The notes under the pieces are model-generated. The model was not told the DNA's origin, made no database searches, and was given only the letters and a program-made list of their open reading frames with translations. Of a stretch of DNA of 35,408 nt, positions 28,043 to 35,408 are shown piece after piece. How positions within the stretch are numbered: the first letter of the stretch is position 1; each line of letters starts with the position of its first letter. The translations under genes were made by a program, and so were the position numbers. The stretch is from Nocardia carnea (GTDB lineage Bacteria > Actinomycetota > Actinomycetes > Mycobacteriales > Mycobacteriaceae): assembly GCF_029869215.1 (NCBI RefSeq), contig NZ_JARWPM010000107.1, positions 1-35,408 of the forward strand, read 5' to 3'.

Positions 28043-28053
28043 CCCCGCGCGGA

Positions 28054-30330
28054 TCAGGATTTCGCCAGGTACTCCAGCCGTTCCGAATCGACGGCGGCGT
28101 GCATCATCGCCGCCAGACCGGGATGCCGGGTAAGGCCGGGATCCTCGGCGACCAGCGACCGCGCCAATTCCTGAGCGGTCGTGATGACCTCCAGATCGTC
28201 GAGCAGCGAGAGCAGCCGCAGCGAACGCGCAGTTCCCGACTGCGCCGAGCCCAGCACATCGCCCTCACGCCGCTGCCGCAGATCGAGTACCGACAGTTCG
28301 AAACCGTCGGTGGTCGCGGCCACCGCTGCCAACCTGGTCATCGCGGGCCCGCCGGGGGCGGCGTCGGTGATCAGCAGGCACAGACCGGGGTGTTTGCCGC
28401 GGCCGATCCGGCCACGCAACTGGTGCAGCTGGCTCACCCCGAACCGGTCGGCGTCCACGATCACCATCACGGTCGCGTTCGGCACGTCCACGCCCACCTC
28501 GACGACGGTCGTACAGACCAGGACATCGATCTCACCGGCGTTGAAATCGCGCATCACCTGATCTTTTTCGTCGGCCGGCAACCGCCCGTGCAACAGCCCG
28601 ACGCGCAGGCCGGCCAGTGGTCCGGTGCGCAGCCGATCGAACACCTCGAGCACGGACTGGGTGGTGGGCGGTTCCTTCCCGGAATCCGCGCCACGCGATT
28701 TACCGCCTTTTCCGCGGGTGCCGCCGGTCTCCTCGTCGTCACCGATCCGGGAGCACACCACGTAGGCCTGCCGGCCGGCCCGCACCTCCTCGGTGATCCG
28801 TTCCCAGGCCCGGTCCACCCAGTTGGGGTGCACGCGGCGGGGTACCACTTTCGAGGTGATCGGCGAGCGGCCGCGGGGCAGCTGGGTGAGGGTGGAGGTC
28901 TCCAGATCACCGAGCGTGGTCATGGCGATGGTGCGCGGAATCGGGGTCGCGGTCATCACCAGCAGATGCGGCGAAATACCGTCTTTTGCCTTGGCCCGCA
29001 ACGCATCCCGCTGCTCCACACCGAACCGGTGTTGTTCGTCGACCACCACCATGCCCAGATCGAAGAATTCCACCGAATCCTGGATCAGGGCATGGGTACC
29101 GATCACGATCCCGGCCTCCCCCGTCACCGCCGCCAGCAGCGCCGCCCGCTTGGTGGCGGTCGACAGGGAACCGGTGACGAGCGTGACCCGGGTGGCCGTC
29201 TCGGCCGCGCCGAGTTCCCCCGCCTTCCCGAGATCGCCGAGCATCGCCCGCAGCGACCGGTAGTGCTGAGCGGCGAGTACTTCGGTGGGCGCGAGCAGGG
29301 CACACTGCTGCCCGGCATCGACGACCTGCAACATGGCGTGTAGTGCCACGATGGTCTTACCCGACCCCACCTCGCCCTGCAGCAGGCGGTGCATGGGCTG
29401 TTCCCGGGACAGATCCGCGGAGATCTCGTCGATCACCGCGCGCTGGCCTTCCGTCAGTTCGAACGGCAGCCGCTGGTCGAAGGCAGCGGCGATCCCGTCC
29501 GGACGCGGCGGGCAGGGCCGGGCCGTCCGTCCCGACACCTCGTGCCGGCGTTCGGCCAGCACCAGTTGCAGGGCCAGCGCCTCGTCGAACCGCAACCGTT
29601 CCCGGGCCCGCTCGATATCGGACTGGTGTTCGGGCAGATGGATCAACCGCAGCGCATCGCCCACCGGCATCAGCGCCCGCTCGTCGCGTACTGCGGCGGG
29701 TAGCGGATCGGCGAGCGGGTCGAGCTGGTCGAGTACCTGCCGGACGCAGGCCAGGATCTCCCAGCTCTGCACCTTCGCGGTCGCCGGGTAGACCGGGATG
29801 AACTCGCGTTCGAAGAACGACATATCCACCCCGCCCGCACCTTTCGCGCTCTGCGCGATCCCGCGCAGATCACCACCACCACGCACAGTGGTGAGTACCG
29901 GCTCGTCGGTATCGGATTCGGGCAGGATCAGATAGCCGGGGTGGCTGAGATTCCATTGGCCGGGCCGCCAGTAGTTCACGGTGCCCGACATCATCGCCCG
30001 GGCGCCCTCGCGCACCGCGTATTTCACCTTGTCACCGTTGAAGAAGGTGACATCCACCCCGCGGCCGGAGCCGGTATCGAGCACCACCTTCAGCAAGGAA
30101 CCCCGCCGCTGCCGCATCGGGCGCAACTCTGCTTTCGTGATACGCCCGATCACCGTGATATGCGCACCGTCCTCGGGCGCCTCCTCGGTGAGCGGCTGCC
30201 CCTGGGTCGCGTACCGCAGCGGGTAGTGCCGCAGCAGATCCTCCACGGTCCGCATATCGAACGCGTCCGCCAGTGACCCGGCCGCCTTCGCCCCGAGCAC
30301 ATGGTCGAGGCGATCGCTCAATGTAGCCAT
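28054..30330 (-). CDS. recG: ATP-dependent DNA helicase RecG
   Basis: Branch-migration helicase that rewinds stalled forks and processes recombination intermediates. The 758 residues show the N-terminal wedge/OB domain (about 55-150), then the superfamily 2 motor: Walker A GEVGSGKT (319-326), motif II DEQHRFG, motif III MTATPIPRT, motif V TTVVEVGVDVPNA and motif VI QLRGRIGRG, followed by the TRG-type region near the C-terminus. A hydrophilic insert GGTRGKGGKSRGADSG lies between motifs IV and V. The ATG start matches the family. It lies 34 bases downstream of the DAK2 gene, the mycobacterial arrangement. Confidence 0.97.
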   Translation of the reverse strand: MATLSDRLDHVLGAKAAGSLADAFDMRTVEDLLRHYPLRYATQGQPLTEEAPEDGAHITVIGRITKAELRPMRQRRGSLLKVVLDTGSGRGVDVTFFNGDKVKYAVREGARAMMSGTVNYWRPGQWNLSHPGYLILPESDTDEPVLTTVRGGGDLRGIAQSAKGAGGVDMSFFEREFIPVYPATAKVQSWEILACVRQVLDQLDPLADPLPAAVRDERALMPVGDALRLIHLPEHQSDIERARERLRFDEALALQLVLAERRHEVSGRTARPCPPRPDGIAAAFDQRLPFELTEGQRAVIDEISADLSREQPMHRLLQGEVGSGKTIVALHAMLQVVDAGQQCALLAPTEVLAAQHYRSLRAMLGDLGKAGELGAAETATRVTLVTGSLSTATKRAALLAAVTGEAGIVIGTHALIQDSVEFFDLGMVVVDEQHRFGVEQRDALRAKAKDGISPHLLVMTATPIPRTIAMTTLGDLETSTLTQLPRGRSPITSKVVPRRVHPNWVDRAWERITEEVRAGRQAYVVCSRIGDDEETGGTRGKGGKSRGADSGKEPPTTQSVLEVFDRLRTGPLAGLRVGLLHGRLPADEKDQVMRDFNAGEIDVLVCTTVVEVGVDVPNATVMVIVDADRFGVSQLHQLRGRIGRGKHPGLCLLITDAAPGGPAMTRLAAVAATTDGFELSVLDLRQRREGDVLGSAQSGTARSLRLLSLLDDLEVITTAQELARSLVAEDPGLTRHPGLAAMMHAAVDSERLEYLAKS

Positions 30331-30364
30331 AACACTCCGCTCAGTGCCGCCCGCACGCGCCTAC

Positions 30365-32710
30365 TCATTCCACACCGATCTGTATCAGGTCCCCGCGCTG
30401 CCCTCCGGAATACACCGTGACTTCGACACCGGGGAATTCGGCGCCGATATGCTCCGCGAGGTCGCCGGCCAAGCCGTCCGGCGCCCCGGCGCCGACGAGC
30501 AAGGTCACCAGTTCCCCGCCCAGGCCCAGCATCCGGTCCAGGAGGGTGTATCCCGCCGCGCGGGTATCGCGGTCGATCACCACCACATCGTGGCCCACCA
30601 GTCCCAGCCCGTCGCCGGGTGCGCAGGTCCCCACCATGGTCAGCGCGCGGCCCTCCGCCCGGCGCAGCGCGCCCCACCGGGTGGCCGCGGCGGCCTCGGA
30701 CATGGCGAAGGCATCGTCCACCGCGATCCGCGCCCGGTCGTGCACCGCCAGCGCCGCGAGCCCCTGCACCATGCTGGCGCTGGGCAGCAGCAGCACATCG
30801 CGGTGTGCGTCGCGGGCCGCCGCCCCGACCGCTACCAATTCATGGGCGGGCAGCGCCCCGTTGGGCAGCACCAGCACCTCCCGATGCGGCATCCGCCGGA
30901 TCGCCGCGAGCAACGCCGCGGATTCCAGCGCAGGCTCGGCACCGAGTACCACCGCCCCCGCCGCCTCGAACAATTCGGCCGCACCCACCCCGGCCGCCAC
31001 CGCAAGCACCGCGCGATCCACCACCCCGGAGCCGTCCACGCCCGCCGGCGCGCCGCGGTCGCCCGTCATTCCACCGTGGGCATTCGACGACGCACTACAA
31101 CCGTCGGGATGATCCCCGGCAGCGCGGCGAACGCCGATTCCGCCCGGGGAATCGCCTCCTTCCGGCCGGCGCCCGACCACCGGCGAACGCCGACCACCGA
31201 GCTCCGCCGCGGGCATGTCACCCGCCGGGGCCGCGTCCCCGGCGGCGGGCGCGCCAGGAGCGACCCCTGCCGCCGAGGGCCGGGCTCCCGGCGCAACACC
31301 GTCGGGTGTCACAGTGCCCGGGCCGAGACCGGCGACCGCGCCCCACTCACCGAACCGAATTCCGTCGCGGCCGGCCCCGCCCGCCGCGGTAGCGGTATCT
31401 CGGTGATTCCCGGCAAGATATTCGATCCGGATATCCCGCACCCGGCCGACCGTCATTCCGGCTTCCACCGCCGCTCCCGCGTCCGCGCAGTGGACGTGAA
31501 CCGCCCATCCCCCGGCACCGTCGGCCGCGACCACCACCGAATCGCCGAGCACCGTCAGCCGCGAGCGCAGCCACGCGGCCCGGTCTTCCTCGCCCTCGTC
31601 GATCCGGAACATCACCTCGTAATGCGCCGCTTCCGGCACGGCGTGCCGGTGTTGTGCGAGCGAGTTGCCGGCGGCAGCCGGGTATGCGCGGCGAACAGGG
31701 GTTTCCCCGGTGACCGCCTCGACCATCGTGTCCAGCAGGACCAGCAGCCCGCGGGCTCCCGCGTCCACCACCCCGGCCGCGCGCAGCACCGCCAGCTGAT
31801 CGCGGGTCTCGTCGAGCGCCCGCGCCGCGCCTTCGGCCGCGGCCCGGGCCACCTCGGCCAGCCCGGGCCCGGCACACTCCCGGGCCGCGGCACTCGCCCG
31901 GTCGAGCACGGTGAGGATGGTCCCCTCCACCGGCTCGCTGAGACTGCCGCGGACGAGCTGCGCGGCCCGCGCGAGCGCGGTCCGGTAGGTCGCGCCGGTC
32001 AAGCCGCCGTCTCGCGTCGCTTCCGCGACACCGCGGAGAACCTGTGCGAGGATGATCCCCGAATTTCCCCGGGCGCCCACCGTCGCCCCGTACGCCATCG
32101 CCGTGGCATACCGGTGGACGTCCCCCGCTGCGTCTCCCCGGGCCTCGTTCTCCTCCGCGCGCAGCGGCCACCCGGCATGTTCACCGGTTGCGGCCCCCGG
32201 GTGACGGTCCGCAGCACCGCCCGTGCCTGTTCCGGACCGACGACCGGCCTGTTCCCTGCCCGCACCGCCCCTGCACTCCTCGGCATCGACGCCCATGAGT
32301 TCGCCGGAGACTCCGCCTGCGGTTTCGTGGGCAGTCCGGTCCACCGGCGCGACGGCAATGTCGTCCTCCGGCTCCGCCGTAACCGCGGCCTCCCCATCCA
32401 CACCCGCAGGTACCCGGGCCGCGGCGTCGGCCTCCGCGGTGGCGGCGCGCATGGTCGCCAGCAGGTTCTTCCCGGTATCGGAGTCCGGCACCGGGAAGAC
32501 ATTGAGTCCGTCGATCTCCGCGCGTGCCTGCTCCAAGGCTGTGACACAGGTGTGGCCCCACCGCAGGAACCCCGCCCCACTCAACCCGTCACCGGGCGTG
32601 CCGGTATCGCGGGCCTTCGATTCGCGGTCCACCTGCACGGCCGTGCCGTACGCCCCCGGGCGCTGTCCCTCCGGAACACCGCTGTCCTGCCGGGTTTCGG
32701 GCACCGCCAC
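30365..32710 (-). CDS. DAK2 domain fatty-acid kinase (FakA)-like protein with large disordered linkers
   Basis: A 781-residue DAK2/DegV-type protein related to FakA, which with a FakB partner phosphorylates fatty acids; the actinobacterial function is not settled. The nucleotide-binding DAK2 domain shows NVFPVPDSDTGKNLLATM and, after an unusual insertion of about 105 residues (about 95-200), GATVGARGNSGIILAQ and SEPVEGTIL. A middle domain with VHVHCADAG follows, then a second disordered linker (about 434-564) and a C-terminal domain with VLPNGALPAHELV and LLLPSASMVQGLAAL. GTG at 32710 has AGGA five bases upstream and a TAATCT -10 box 33-38 bases upstream. recG follows by 34 bases. Confidence 0.87.
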   Translation of the reverse strand: MAVPETRQDSGVPEGQRPGAYGTAVQVDRESKARDTGTPGDGLSGAGFLRWGHTCVTALEQARAEIDGLNVFPVPDSDTGKNLLATMRAATAEADAAARVPAGVDGEAAVTAEPEDDIAVAPVDRTAHETAGGVSGELMGVDAEECRGGAGREQAGRRSGTGTGGAADRHPGAATGEHAGWPLRAEENEARGDAAGDVHRYATAMAYGATVGARGNSGIILAQVLRGVAEATRDGGLTGATYRTALARAAQLVRGSLSEPVEGTILTVLDRASAAARECAGPGLAEVARAAAEGAARALDETRDQLAVLRAAGVVDAGARGLLVLLDTMVEAVTGETPVRRAYPAAAGNSLAQHRHAVPEAAHYEVMFRIDEGEEDRAAWLRSRLTVLGDSVVVAADGAGGWAVHVHCADAGAAVEAGMTVGRVRDIRIEYLAGNHRDTATAAGGAGRDGIRFGEWGAVAGLGPGTVTPDGVAPGARPSAAGVAPGAPAAGDAAPAGDMPAAELGGRRSPVVGRRPEGGDSPGGIGVRRAAGDHPDGCSASSNAHGGMTGDRGAPAGVDGSGVVDRAVLAVAAGVGAAELFEAAGAVVLGAEPALESAALLAAIRRMPHREVLVLPNGALPAHELVAVGAAARDAHRDVLLLPSASMVQGLAALAVHDRARIAVDDAFAMSEAAAATRWGALRRAEGRALTMVGTCAPGDGLGLVGHDVVVIDRDTRAAGYTLLDRMLGLGGELVTLLVGAGAPDGLAGDLAEHIGAEFPGVEVTVYSGGQRGDLIQIGVE

Positions 32711-32742
32711 CTCGTTCCTGGTCGTCGGGTCTTTCGCCCGCC

Positions 32743-32748
32743 AGATTA
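32743..32748 (-). promoter_or_regulatory. -10 box candidate for the DAK2-recG operon
   Basis: Minus-strand TAATCT sits in the loop of a small CCCGC/GCGGG inverted repeat, 33 bases before GTG 32710. No good -35 hexamer was seen. Its position supports the chosen start of the DAK2 gene. Confidence 0.3.
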
Positions 32749-33077
32749 GCGGGGGCGCCCGACACCGCGGACCGGCCGCACGGCACCGCCCGGCCCCGGG
32801 CCACGTCGCATCGTACGAGCGAGGCGTGCTCGGTACCGGCACTGTGTCGAACAGCGTCCAGAACTGGGCAGCGGGCCGGCTCCCACCGCCGGCGGGGCGA
32901 GCGGCGCGACACACAGCGGCCGGCAGCGCGACGGCGAACGCGCCGCCGGTGCGCGGGCCACAGCCGGGCTCCGCCGCGTCGCTACCGGCCCCGAGGCAGG
33001 TAGCCCGCTGGAACAGGCGGACGACCGGCCGGTAGGGTCGAAGTGAACATGCCGGTCGGGCACGGTCCGGGCCCGGT

Positions 33078-33107
33078 TTGGTGGATCACCGCGGGTCGGG
33101 CTACCCT
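33078..33107 (+). promoter_or_regulatory. predicted sigma-A promoter for rpmB
   Basis: TTGGTG (33078-33083) and TACCCT (33102-33107) are separated by 18 bases, giving a predicted start near 33114 and a leader of about 125 bases before rpmB ATG. Confidence 0.4.
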
Positions 33108-33239
33108 TGCAGGGTTGCCTGGCGCGACCGGACCGGTCTGCGCTCGCCGCGGTTCCCGCGGCAGGCATGACGACATTGATCTCGGATCGGCCGCCGCACG
33201 GTGGCAGATCCCCCTGAAGACATGAAGGAGTTCGCGACT

Positions 33240-33431
33240 ATGGCTGCCGTCTGCGACGTCTGCGCCAAAGGCCCCGGCTTCGGGAAGTCGGTCTCGCATT
33301 CGCACCGGCGCACCAACCGTCGCTGGAACCCGAATATCCAGACCGTGCGCGCACAGGTCGCCCCGGGTAACACCCGCCGGATGAATGTGTGCACCTCCTG
33401 CCTGAAGGCGGGCAAGGTCGTCCGCGGCTGA
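33240..33431 (+). CDS. rpmB: 50S ribosomal protein L28, zinc-binding form
   Basis: A 63-residue ribosomal protein. [15 protein letters not shown] and [16 protein letters not shown] identify L28. Cysteine pairs C5/C8 and C51/C54 make this the zinc-containing C+ type. ATG 33240 follows AAGGAG by nine bases. It is divergent from the DAK2-recG operon, the same placing as Rv2975a in M. tuberculosis, and is followed by two hairpins. Confidence 0.96.
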   Translation: MAAVCDVCAKGPGFGKSVSHSHRRTNRRWNPNIQTVRAQVAPGNTRRMNVCTSCLKAGKVVRG

Positions 33432-33499
33432 GTCCGCGACCACCGTGCTGCGGCAGCAGCCGCGATCGCCGCGCCGCGGATCACCGCGTCAACCGATCC

Positions 33500-33532
33500 G
33501 CGGGTAAACCCGCAGCACTGCGGTTTACCCGC
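33500..33532 (+). terminator. strong hairpin downstream of rpmB
   Basis: GCGGGTAAACCCGCA pairs with TGCGGTTTACCCGC to give a 14-base stem with one bulged C and a four-base loop. It lies 68 bases past the rpmB stop. The T run after it is weak, but stem strength makes a terminator likely. Confidence 0.65.
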
Positions 33533-33550
33533 GCAACAGTTCTTCGATTC

Positions 33551-33582
33551 CGGCCCCGGTCGCCATATCGGCACCGGGGCCG
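33551..33582 (+). terminator. second strong hairpin, terminator or leader structure of the GNAT gene
   Basis: CGGCCCCGGT and ACCGGGGCCG are perfectly complementary, and GCC/GGC inside extend the stem to 13 pairs with a single bulged C and an ATATC loop. It ends 21 bases before the GGAGG of the next gene, so it could also control that gene. Confidence 0.6.
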
Positions 33583-33613
33583 TTATCGTGCCGGTATCCG
33601 ATCGGAGGGCGTC

Positions 33614-34153
33614 ATCGAACTCGGCAATGGAACGCGGAAAACGCCCGGACCGCCCTGGCGGATAGTTCCGCTTGCGCCCGAGCATGCCTATCCGCTGGCG
33701 GTCTGCCATATCGCCTGCTGGCGGGAAGCCTATCGGGGGCTCGTGCCCGACCACGTGCTGGCGGCGCTCGACACGGACCAGCGCGCCGCGGGCTGGGAAC
33801 GCATCGCCCGCAACCACACCCGGCGGCCGACCTGGGTCGCGGAATACGGTACCGAGATCATCGGATTCACCCAGTACGGTCTACCGGACGGGAATCCCGC
33901 GGTCGCCGACCGGGAACTCAGCGCGATGTACGTCCGGGCTCCCTGGTACGGCACGGGACTCGCGCAGGCCTTGCTCGATTCCGTGCTCGAACCGGACCGG
34001 TCCTGCTGCCTCTGGGTTTTCGAACGCAACCCGCGCGCCCGTGCCTTCTACCGCAAGTACGGATTCGCCCCTGACGGCACCGCCCGGCCGGAGCGGTTCG
34101 CGTGTGTAACCGAGATCAGGATGGTGCGCCCGGCAGTAGAGTTCGGAGAATGA
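33614..34153 (+). CDS. GNAT family N-acetyltransferase, apparent ATC start
   Basis: A roughly 179-residue GNAT acetyltransferase using acetyl-CoA on an unknown amine. It shows CHIACWREAYRGLVP (substrate-side helix), WVAEYGTEIIGFTQYG, the acetyl-CoA loop YVRAPWYGTGLAQALLDSVL (motif A, R-x-x-x-x-G-x-G) and NPRARAFYRKYGF. No ATG, GTG or TTG stands in frame between rpmB and the conserved part; the only good SD, GGAGG at 33604-33608, is followed five bases on by ATC (33614). This may be a rare ATC start or a base error for ATG. Its stop overlaps the next ATG (ATGA), so it is cotranscribed with the enoyl-CoA hydratase gene. Confidence 0.8.
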   Translation: MELGNGTRKTPGPPWRIVPLAPEHAYPLAVCHIACWREAYRGLVPDHVLAALDTDQRAAGWERIARNHTRRPTWVAEYGTEIIGFTQYGLPDGNPAVADRELSAMYVRAPWYGTGLAQALLDSVLEPDRSCCLWVFERNPRARAFYRKYGFAPDGTARPERFACVTEIRMVRPAVEFGE

Positions 34154-34935
34154 GCACCGAAAGCGATTACATCCGAGTCGAGGACGGGGTCCTGGAGATC
34201 ACCCTGTCCACCGCTGCCCGGGGCACCTCCCTCGATTTCGCCGGGGTCGCCGCGGGAACCGCCGCCCTGGCGGAGCTGCGTTCGGATGTGGGTGCGGTAC
34301 TGCTCACCGGTGCGGGCCCCAATTTCTGCGCCGGCGGCGATGTCCGGGATTTCGCGGCGGCCGAAGCCCGTGCCGCGCATCTGTACCAGCTCGCCGATAC
34401 GCTGCACGTTTTCGTCCGCGCCCTGGACTCCGCGCCGGTGCCGGTGGTCGCGGCCGTGCACGGCTGGGCCGCCGGTGCCGGAATGAGCCTGGTATGCGCG
34501 GCCGATATCGCGGTCGGCGGTCCGGGCACCCGGATGCGTCCCGCCTATCCAGGGGTCGGCCTGAGCCCGGACGGCGGTATGTCCTGGACCCTGCCGCGGC
34601 TCGTGGGCGCCGCGAAGGCCCGCGACATCCTGCTCACCGACGCCGTGCTCGACGCCACCGAAGCGCATCGTCTCGGCATCCTGGCACGGCTGACCGACAG
34701 CGACGACGCGGTCCTGCCGGCCGCCCGTGACCTGGCCCGCACCCTGGCCCGCGGCCCCCGCGCCAGCTATGCCTCCATCCGCACCCTGCTCAGCCGGTCG
34801 GCCACCGCGACCTTCAGCGAACAGCTGGACGCCGAACGCGACGCCATGGGCAAGGCCGCCGGCAGCCCCACGGGCCGCGAGGGTGTGGACGCCTTCCTCG
34901 CGAAGCGCACCCCGGACTACACCGGCCTCAACTGA
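34150..34935 (+). CDS. enoyl-CoA hydratase/isomerase family protein
   Basis: A 261-residue crotonase-fold protein acting on acyl-CoA thioesters. The oxyanion hole is formed by NFCAGGDV (about 58-65) and GWAAGAGMSL (105-114). The catalytic region reads PGVGLSPDGGMSWTLPRLVG (here the point is SPDGG with D141): it has Asp and no Glu in the usual hydratase positions, like PaaG-type isomerases, so isomerase activity is as likely as hydratase. Length matches PaaG-like proteins. It overlaps the GNAT stop by four bases. A substrate cannot be assigned. Confidence 0.88.
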   Translation: MSTESDYIRVEDGVLEITLSTAARGTSLDFAGVAAGTAALAELRSDVGAVLLTGAGPNFCAGGDVRDFAAAEARAAHLYQLADTLHVFVRALDSAPVPVVAAVHGWAAGAGMSLVCAADIAVGGPGTRMRPAYPGVGLSPDGGMSWTLPRLVGAAKARDILLTDAVLDATEAHRLGILARLTDSDDAVLPAARDLARTLARGPRASYASIRTLLSRSATATFSEQLDAERDAMGKAAGSPTGREGVDAFLAKRTPDYTGLN

Positions 34936-34944
34936 CCCGGCCGC

Positions 34945-34963
34945 CCGGACCATCGGCGTCCGG
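34945..34963 (+). terminator. possible terminator after the enoyl-CoA hydratase gene
   Basis: CCGGAC and GTCCGG form a 6-base stem with a 7-base loop, nine bases past the stop. There is no T run; this is a candidate U-less terminator. Confidence 0.35.
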
Positions 34964-35014
34964 TCCCGAACGGGAACAACCCGGTAACCGCCGAAACAGC
35001 AGGGATTCGGACGG

Positions 35015-35200
35015 CCCAACCCCCGGAAACCGTATAAAACCACCGCGCGCCTGGTCCCACAAACGGCCCCAGGTCCGAACACCACCCCCGTGGCACCGAA
35101 TCCAAGCCGCGCGAAGGGCCGATCACCCGAGGCCCGACGCAACCACGGCGGCGCCGAGTCCAGCGAGGCCCTCCAAGGGTTCGGCCCGTCCCCGGGGTTC
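35015..35200. repeat. diverged dispersed intergenic repeat, copy B
   Basis: Colinear with 13600-13800. Shared plus-strand elements are CCGAAC, GTGGCACC, CCAAGCC, CGCCGAGTCCAGC and CCCCGGGGTTCA, with an extra spacer of about 20 bases before the last. The stretch 34936-35204 holds no recognisable gene. Confidence 0.45.
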
Positions 35201-35204
35201 AGGC

Positions 35205-35408
35205 TTCCTCGACGGTGATCGTTCCACGCATATCGGGGTGGCCGCGTCGGCGGGCGCCGCGATCAAGATGTCGACCATTCTCGGGCGGCTGCATATCGAG
35301 CTGATACCGGGCGCCGGCGCCGAATCGCCGGACAACCGGATCCCGCGGGCCAATTCCGCCGTGCCCTACAACCGGGCCAAAGTGATCCACGACCCGGAAT
35401 ACAAGTCG
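35205..35408 (+). pseudogene. MCE-family protein fragment, 5' end missing, runs off the window
   Basis: An open frame reads FLDGDRSTHIGVAASAG, AAIKMSTILGRLHIELIPG and then NRIPRANSAVPYNRAKVIH to the window end. This matches the second half of the MCE (mammalian cell entry/MlaD) domain, with its xIKxxTxLGxxxxEL-x-P strand and the I-P-x-x-x-x-x-V-P-Y element. MCE proteins are envelope lipid-import subunits. The N-terminal membrane helix and first half of the domain, about 80 or more residues, are absent: upstream is noncoding repeat-like DNA. It could be a decayed gene or a misjoined contig; the gene may be intact in the organism. Confidence 0.5.

Larger units (their letters stand above)
27115..28053. 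other. 939-base gap between recG and pyc
   Basis: No gene is recognised on either strand. It holds a palindrome near pyc (27179-27191), a perfect 20-base tandem duplication (27467-27506) and a GC palindrome just past recG (28031-28042). In M. tuberculosis several genes lie between pca and recG; none could be recognised here. Confidence 0.55.
32711..33239. other. 529-base divergent gap between DAK2 gene and rpmB
   Basis: Noncoding by composition on both strands. It contains the predicted leftward -10 box for the DAK2-recG operon and a rightward promoter for rpmB with a leader of about 125 bases. Nothing else was recognised. Confidence 0.5.

Noticed and set aside
30344..32749. 801-codon open frame on the plus strand opposite the DAK2 gene
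   Set aside because: Same GC effect; arginine/proline-rich product without motifs, antisense to a well-supported gene.
32711..32914. Longer DAK2 start at 32914
   Set aside because: The added 68 residues look like shadow sequence, and an SD plus -10 box support GTG 32710.

Overview
The window is a high-GC actinobacterial segment, most likely from Nocardia or a close relative in the Mycobacteriales. It carries taxon-marking genes: the actinobacterial integration host factor mihF, the mycobacterial-type divisome protein sepIVA, a PriA that has lost its helicase motifs, type 2 PyrF and an MCE-domain fragment. GTG starts are common, SD sequences are purine-rich, and housekeeping proteins carry long Pro/Gly/Arg-rich disordered stretches. 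The genus is an inference; no 16S or other definitive marker is present.

Layout. Bases 1-14844 form one block read leftwards: pyrF (5' end lost), mihF, gmk, rpoZ, coaBC, a 460-base regulatory gap, metK, priA, a PadR regulator with its own palindromic operator, a secreted lipase/esterase, then def-fmt-rsmB with overlapping stops and starts, and a YjbR-family gene. This matches the order around M. tuberculosis Rv1385-Rv1407. Bases about 15141-33431 form a second block, also mostly leftwards: a two-TM membrane protein with a PstS-like domain, a PHP phosphoesterase, a DHFR/RibD-like reductase, mutM, rnc, rpmF, a YceD-family gene, sepIVA, (gtrA-like, rightwards), coaD, rsmD, pyc, recG, a DAK2/FakA-like gene, and rightwards rpmB. 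This resembles M. tuberculosis Rv2924c-Rv2975. After rpmB come a GNAT acetyltransferase and an enoyl-CoA hydratase/isomerase, then a noncoding stretch and the 5'-truncated start of an MCE-family reading frame that runs off the window.

The two blocks meet at a tract made almost only of G then C (14844-14962) that destroys the start of pyrF. Similar tracts sit at 47-173 and 13800-13859. Each shows G before C on the plus strand, as expected if contig ends carrying poly-G read tails were merged. Gene neighbourhoods across these tracts should therefore not be trusted, and carB, expected upstream of pyrF, is missing.

Functionally this is core metabolism and information processing: pyrimidine, CoA, SAM and oxaloacetate synthesis, N-terminal formyl-Met handling, rRNA methylation, ribosomal proteins L28 and L32, DNA repair (mutM, recG, PHP protein) and cell division. 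I found no CRISPR array, insertion sequence, prophage, tRNA or rRNA, and no clear new multi-gene system. The less ordinary items are the two-TM receptor-like substrate-binding protein, unusually large disordered insertions in RsmB, PriA and the DAK2 protein, a GNAT gene with no standard start codon behind two strong hairpins, a diverged intergenic repeat present twice, and a DnaA-box/inverted-repeat element upstream of mihF.
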